From assembly GCF_000196175.1 (NCBI RefSeq), contig NC_005363.1:3100001-3164000 (forward strand): a stretch of DNA of 64,000 nucleotides, read 5' to 3'. A model generated the notes under the pieces. The model searched no databases, was not told the DNA's origin, and saw only the letters and a list, made by a program, of their open reading frames with translations. The DNA is from Bdellovibrio bacteriovorus HD100 (GTDB lineage: Bacteria > Bdellovibrionota > Bdellovibrionia > Bdellovibrionales > Bdellovibrionaceae). Below, in pieces: positions 61,956-64,000 of this stretch. The stretch's first letter is position 1; every line of letters begins with the position of its first letter. The position numbers were made by a program, and so were the translations under genes.

Positions 61956-62888
61956 ATGAAAAAACGTGAATGGCTAATTGTGATTCTGCCACTTCTGGCG
62001 ACGTGGTCTTTGGACCGCATCACCAAGATCTGGGCCACGGGAATCACGCAGTTGAAATCCTATGGTCCCGTGCACTTCGTTCTTCATCATAACCATGGGG
62101 CTATGCTGGGGCTGTTCTCGGATCTGCCGTCTGTGCTGCGTATCGTGTCCCTTTCAACCGGCGGCGCGTTTTTGCTGGCGACTTATGCTTTGATTCAATA
62201 TCTGCTTCCGATTAAATCCCTCACTTTGCGCTCGGGCCTTTCCATCCTGATTGGCGGAATCATCGGCAATGTCACGGACCGCATCATCTGGGGTTATGTG
62301 GTGGATTTCATCGTGGTCGGCACTCCGTCCCTGTCCAGTCCGGCATTCAATATCGCCGATGCCCTGCAGTGGGTGGGATATGGTCTGATCGTCTATGCGA
62401 TCATCCGCGAGGGTGAATTGCTATGGCCCGAAAACAACGTGCGCAAACAGTACTGGGTGAACATGCCTTTCCAGCTGAAATACTGTTTTATTCTGATGGG
62501 TGTGGGTTTAAGTCTGACGCTGATCTGCTCGGTGTTTTCCTATACCTACATGCGTGTGACGATTCAGGAGCTGGTGGGCAACAACGCCTTTTTGCTGAAC
62601 AAGTTTCTGGTGCCCTTTGTGATCACCTTTATGATCATCTCGGTTGCGTTCTGTGCGATCTTGTTTGCGGTGGGCCGTCTGATTTCCCACCGTATTGCCG
62701 GTCCACTTTATGCCTTTGAGCGCTTCCTGAACCAGGCCCTGGAAGGCAAAGCCGAAGCCCATCTCAAGCTCCGCACCGGAGACGAATTCAAACATCTGGA
62801 AGAACTGGCTGACGAAATCAACAAACGCCTGCACCAGATTAAAAAAGAGCGTACCGTCAATGTGATCGAATACAAAGAAGAGGGCTAG
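61956..62888 (+). CDS. lspA: Lipoprotein signal peptidase II fused to two extra helices and a HAMP domain
   Basis: The N-terminal ~155 residues are LspA: four transmembrane helices and both catalytic aspartates, D117 in GYVVDFI and D135 in FNIADAL, with GGIIGNVTDRI before them. It cuts prolipoproteins after lipidation. Ordinary LspA stops near residue 160-170. Here the protein goes on to 310 residues, with two further transmembrane helices (~176-198 and ~214-240) and a HAMP-like segment (~241-295: ISHRIAGPLYAFERFLNQ, GDEFKHLEELADEINKRL). The reading frame is continuous. A signal input into lipoprotein processing is possible but unproved. It is divergent from dacB. Confidence 0.88.
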   Translation: MKKREWLIVILPLLATWSLDRITKIWATGITQLKSYGPVHFVLHHNHGAMLGLFSDLPSVLRIVSLSTGGAFLLATYALIQYLLPIKSLTLRSGLSILIGGIIGNVTDRIIWGYVVDFIVVGTPSLSSPAFNIADALQWVGYGLIVYAIIREGELLWPENNVRKQYWVNMPFQLKYCFILMGVGLSLTLICSVFSYTYMRVTIQELVGNNAFLLNKFLVPFVITFMIISVAFCAILFAVGRLISHRIAGPLYAFERFLNQALEGKAEAHLKLRTGDEFKHLEELADEINKRLHQIKKERTVNVIEYKEEG

Positions 62889-62955
62889 CCCCTCTTTTGG
62901 TCCTGATTTCCGCGTAAATCCACAGGTTTTCCCTCTGAATTCCGATAAACAAACC

Positions 62956-64000
62956 ATGCGCAGTACATTGATCGCAATTCTATTTTTGACGGCCTTCCCT
63001 TTGGCAGAAGCTCTTGCCGAGAACTGCAGTATTTCCAGCATCCAAACACAGGCCAAGCAAATCGCTCTAGGCTATCAAAAATACGATATGTCGATGGAGA
63101 TCGACTCACTGACCAGCCGCATGCAGCGATGCAAGATTCCCAGCCGCAGACTGGGGGTGCCTGACACTTTCTATCCCACCCTGCGCACTCAAACCCTTCG
63201 TGCTGAATTCAACCGCATCCAGGTCGATATGGAACAATATGCCAACACCGGTCGCATTAATGAATTTGTCGAAGCCTACACGGCTTATGGTAAAGCCCTG
63301 GGTTTTCCTCCGAATATTCTGAAGTCCTTCACGAACGGTCTTAAAGCCAAGGCTGAAAAATCCTATGCCCGCGAAAAGAAATCCTGCAAACCCATGGACG
63401 TCAGCAAAGAAATGGGTCCGGTGCGAAATCAGGATTCCATCGGCTGGTGTTATGCATTTGCGGCCGCGGATATACTGTCTTTCAAACTGAAAAAGAAAAT
63501 CTCTGCGGCGGACATTGCCGTAAACTATAACGACAGCCTGTTCAACACCGGCGCCAAATACGTCGGAGTCAAAGCCGGCAGTCTTGAAGGCGGCTTCCCT
63601 TCCAGCGCCCTGGAAGGAGCCATCGAAAAGGGCCTGTGTCTGGAAAAAGATTTTCCAAGCGAAGACAACATCAACGGTGAATACCAGGAGCTGATCACCC
63701 AGATTGACAAACTGGGACGGGATGAAATCACGTCGTGGTCCGCCCCCAACTGTGAAAAGGTCTATCAAACCTCCCGCCGTCTGTTCCCGAATGTGAGCAC
63801 CAAGGACCTGGAACACATCCTGAAAACTTCTTCGCGCGCGGACTTCATCGACCAGATGGCCAACCGCACGTGCAAACAGCGTATCAAGACAAACTTGAAA
63901 GTGTCTTCCCCGTGGACCTTCCGTGAAAAATCCTTGGGTGATGAAATTGACGAGCAATTGAGCGCCAAAAATCCGGTAGTCCTTAGCTATGATGCCACTG
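62956..64000 (+). CDS. Exported papain-like cysteine protease (C1 family), 3' end off the window
   Basis: ATG 62956 opens a frame of 348 residues that continues past the right edge. It has a signal peptide (~1-21) and a propeptide-like region to ~145. Then comes MGPVRNQDSIGWCYAFAA with the catalytic Cys165, matching the papain PVxNQGxCGxCWAFA block, with Asn-Gln as oxyanion residue. The catalytic His and Asn lie beyond the window. Cysteines at 148 and 165 and later ones suggest disulphides. It starts 67 bases after lspA, in the same direction. Confidence 0.85.
   Translation, partial: MRSTLIAILFLTAFPLAEALAENCSISSIQTQAKQIALGYQKYDMSMEIDSLTSRMQRCKIPSRRLGVPDTFYPTLRTQTLRAEFNRIQVDMEQYANTGRINEFVEAYTAYGKALGFPPNILKSFTNGLKAKAEKSYAREKKSCKPMDVSKEMGPVRNQDSIGWCYAFAAADILSFKLKKKISAADIAVNYNDSLFNTGAKYVGVKAGSLEGGFPSSALEGAIEKGLCLEKDFPSEDNINGEYQELITQIDKLGRDEITSWSAPNCEKVYQTSRRLFPNVSTKDLEHILKTSSRADFIDQMANRTCKQRIKTNLKVSSPWTFREKSLGDEIDEQLSAKNPVVLSYDAT

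Noticed and set aside
1-64000. tRNA, rRNA, CRISPR array, insertion sequence or replication origin
   Set aside because: Gene-free gaps are almost all under 250 bp, and none shows a tRNA cloverleaf, repeated spacers, transposase motifs or DnaA-box clusters by eye.

Overview
The window looks like chromosome of a predatory deltaproteobacterium-type organism, most likely Bdellovibrio bacteriovorus or a very close relative. This rests on the whole picture, not on a database match: a moderately GC-rich, dense genome, many exported hydrolases, a large trimeric fibre protein ending in an S74 intramolecular chaperone, and a division/cell-wall (dcw) cluster cut up by unrelated genes. No rRNA, tRNA, CRISPR array, transposase or prophage core was found.

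Layout. 0-9.5 kb: a truncated Nudix hydrolase, an outer-membrane beta-barrel, a lipoprotein overlapping the fibre gene, a PA14-type exported protein, homogentisate dioxygenase, a methyltransferase, a small exported protein and an LpxH-like phosphoesterase. 9.5-39.1 kb: the dcw genes, all on the minus strand, in the order (5' to 3') rsmH-ftsL-ftsI / murE-murF / mraY-murD-(lipoprotein)-ftsW-murG-murC / ftsQ-ftsA-ftsZ. The blocks are separated by mostly plus-strand genes: a class D beta-lactamase, recQ (minus), a CRP-like protein with a phosphoesterase, a haem-motif protein, an esterase, a CBS protein, a 2-hydroxyacid dehydrogenase, a caspase-like protein, a universal stress protein and a haem-type chemoreceptor. 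mraZ and ddl are not seen; murB lies alone at 49.7 kb. 39.2-50.8 kb: a zinc-ribbon protein, two phosphoribosyltransferases, an exported trypsin, a manganese exporter behind a yybP-ykoY-type riboswitch, a copper-delivery pair (SCO1/PCuAC), an outer-membrane protein, a pirin/LysR pair, thyA-folA, a PilZ protein and murB. 50.9-64 kb: a run of exported hydrolases (M14 carboxypeptidase, S8 subtilisin, zinc protease, lytic transglycosylase, DacB, papain-like protease) with a TetR regulator and a signal peptidase II carrying an extra HAMP module.

How it fits together. The MurB-G/MraY/FtsW/FtsI/DacB/transglycosylase set makes and remodels meso-diaminopimelate peptidoglycan, as shown by the DNPR motif in MurE. 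The exported proteases, fibre and PA14 protein suit a cell that attaches to and digests prey. The most unusual items are the LspA-HAMP fusion, a 33-residue cysteine repeat (C-x12-C-x19-C) shared by two distant exported proteins, one with a caspase-like His/Cys dyad, and a 21-bp inverted repeat found at two sites 27 kb apart.
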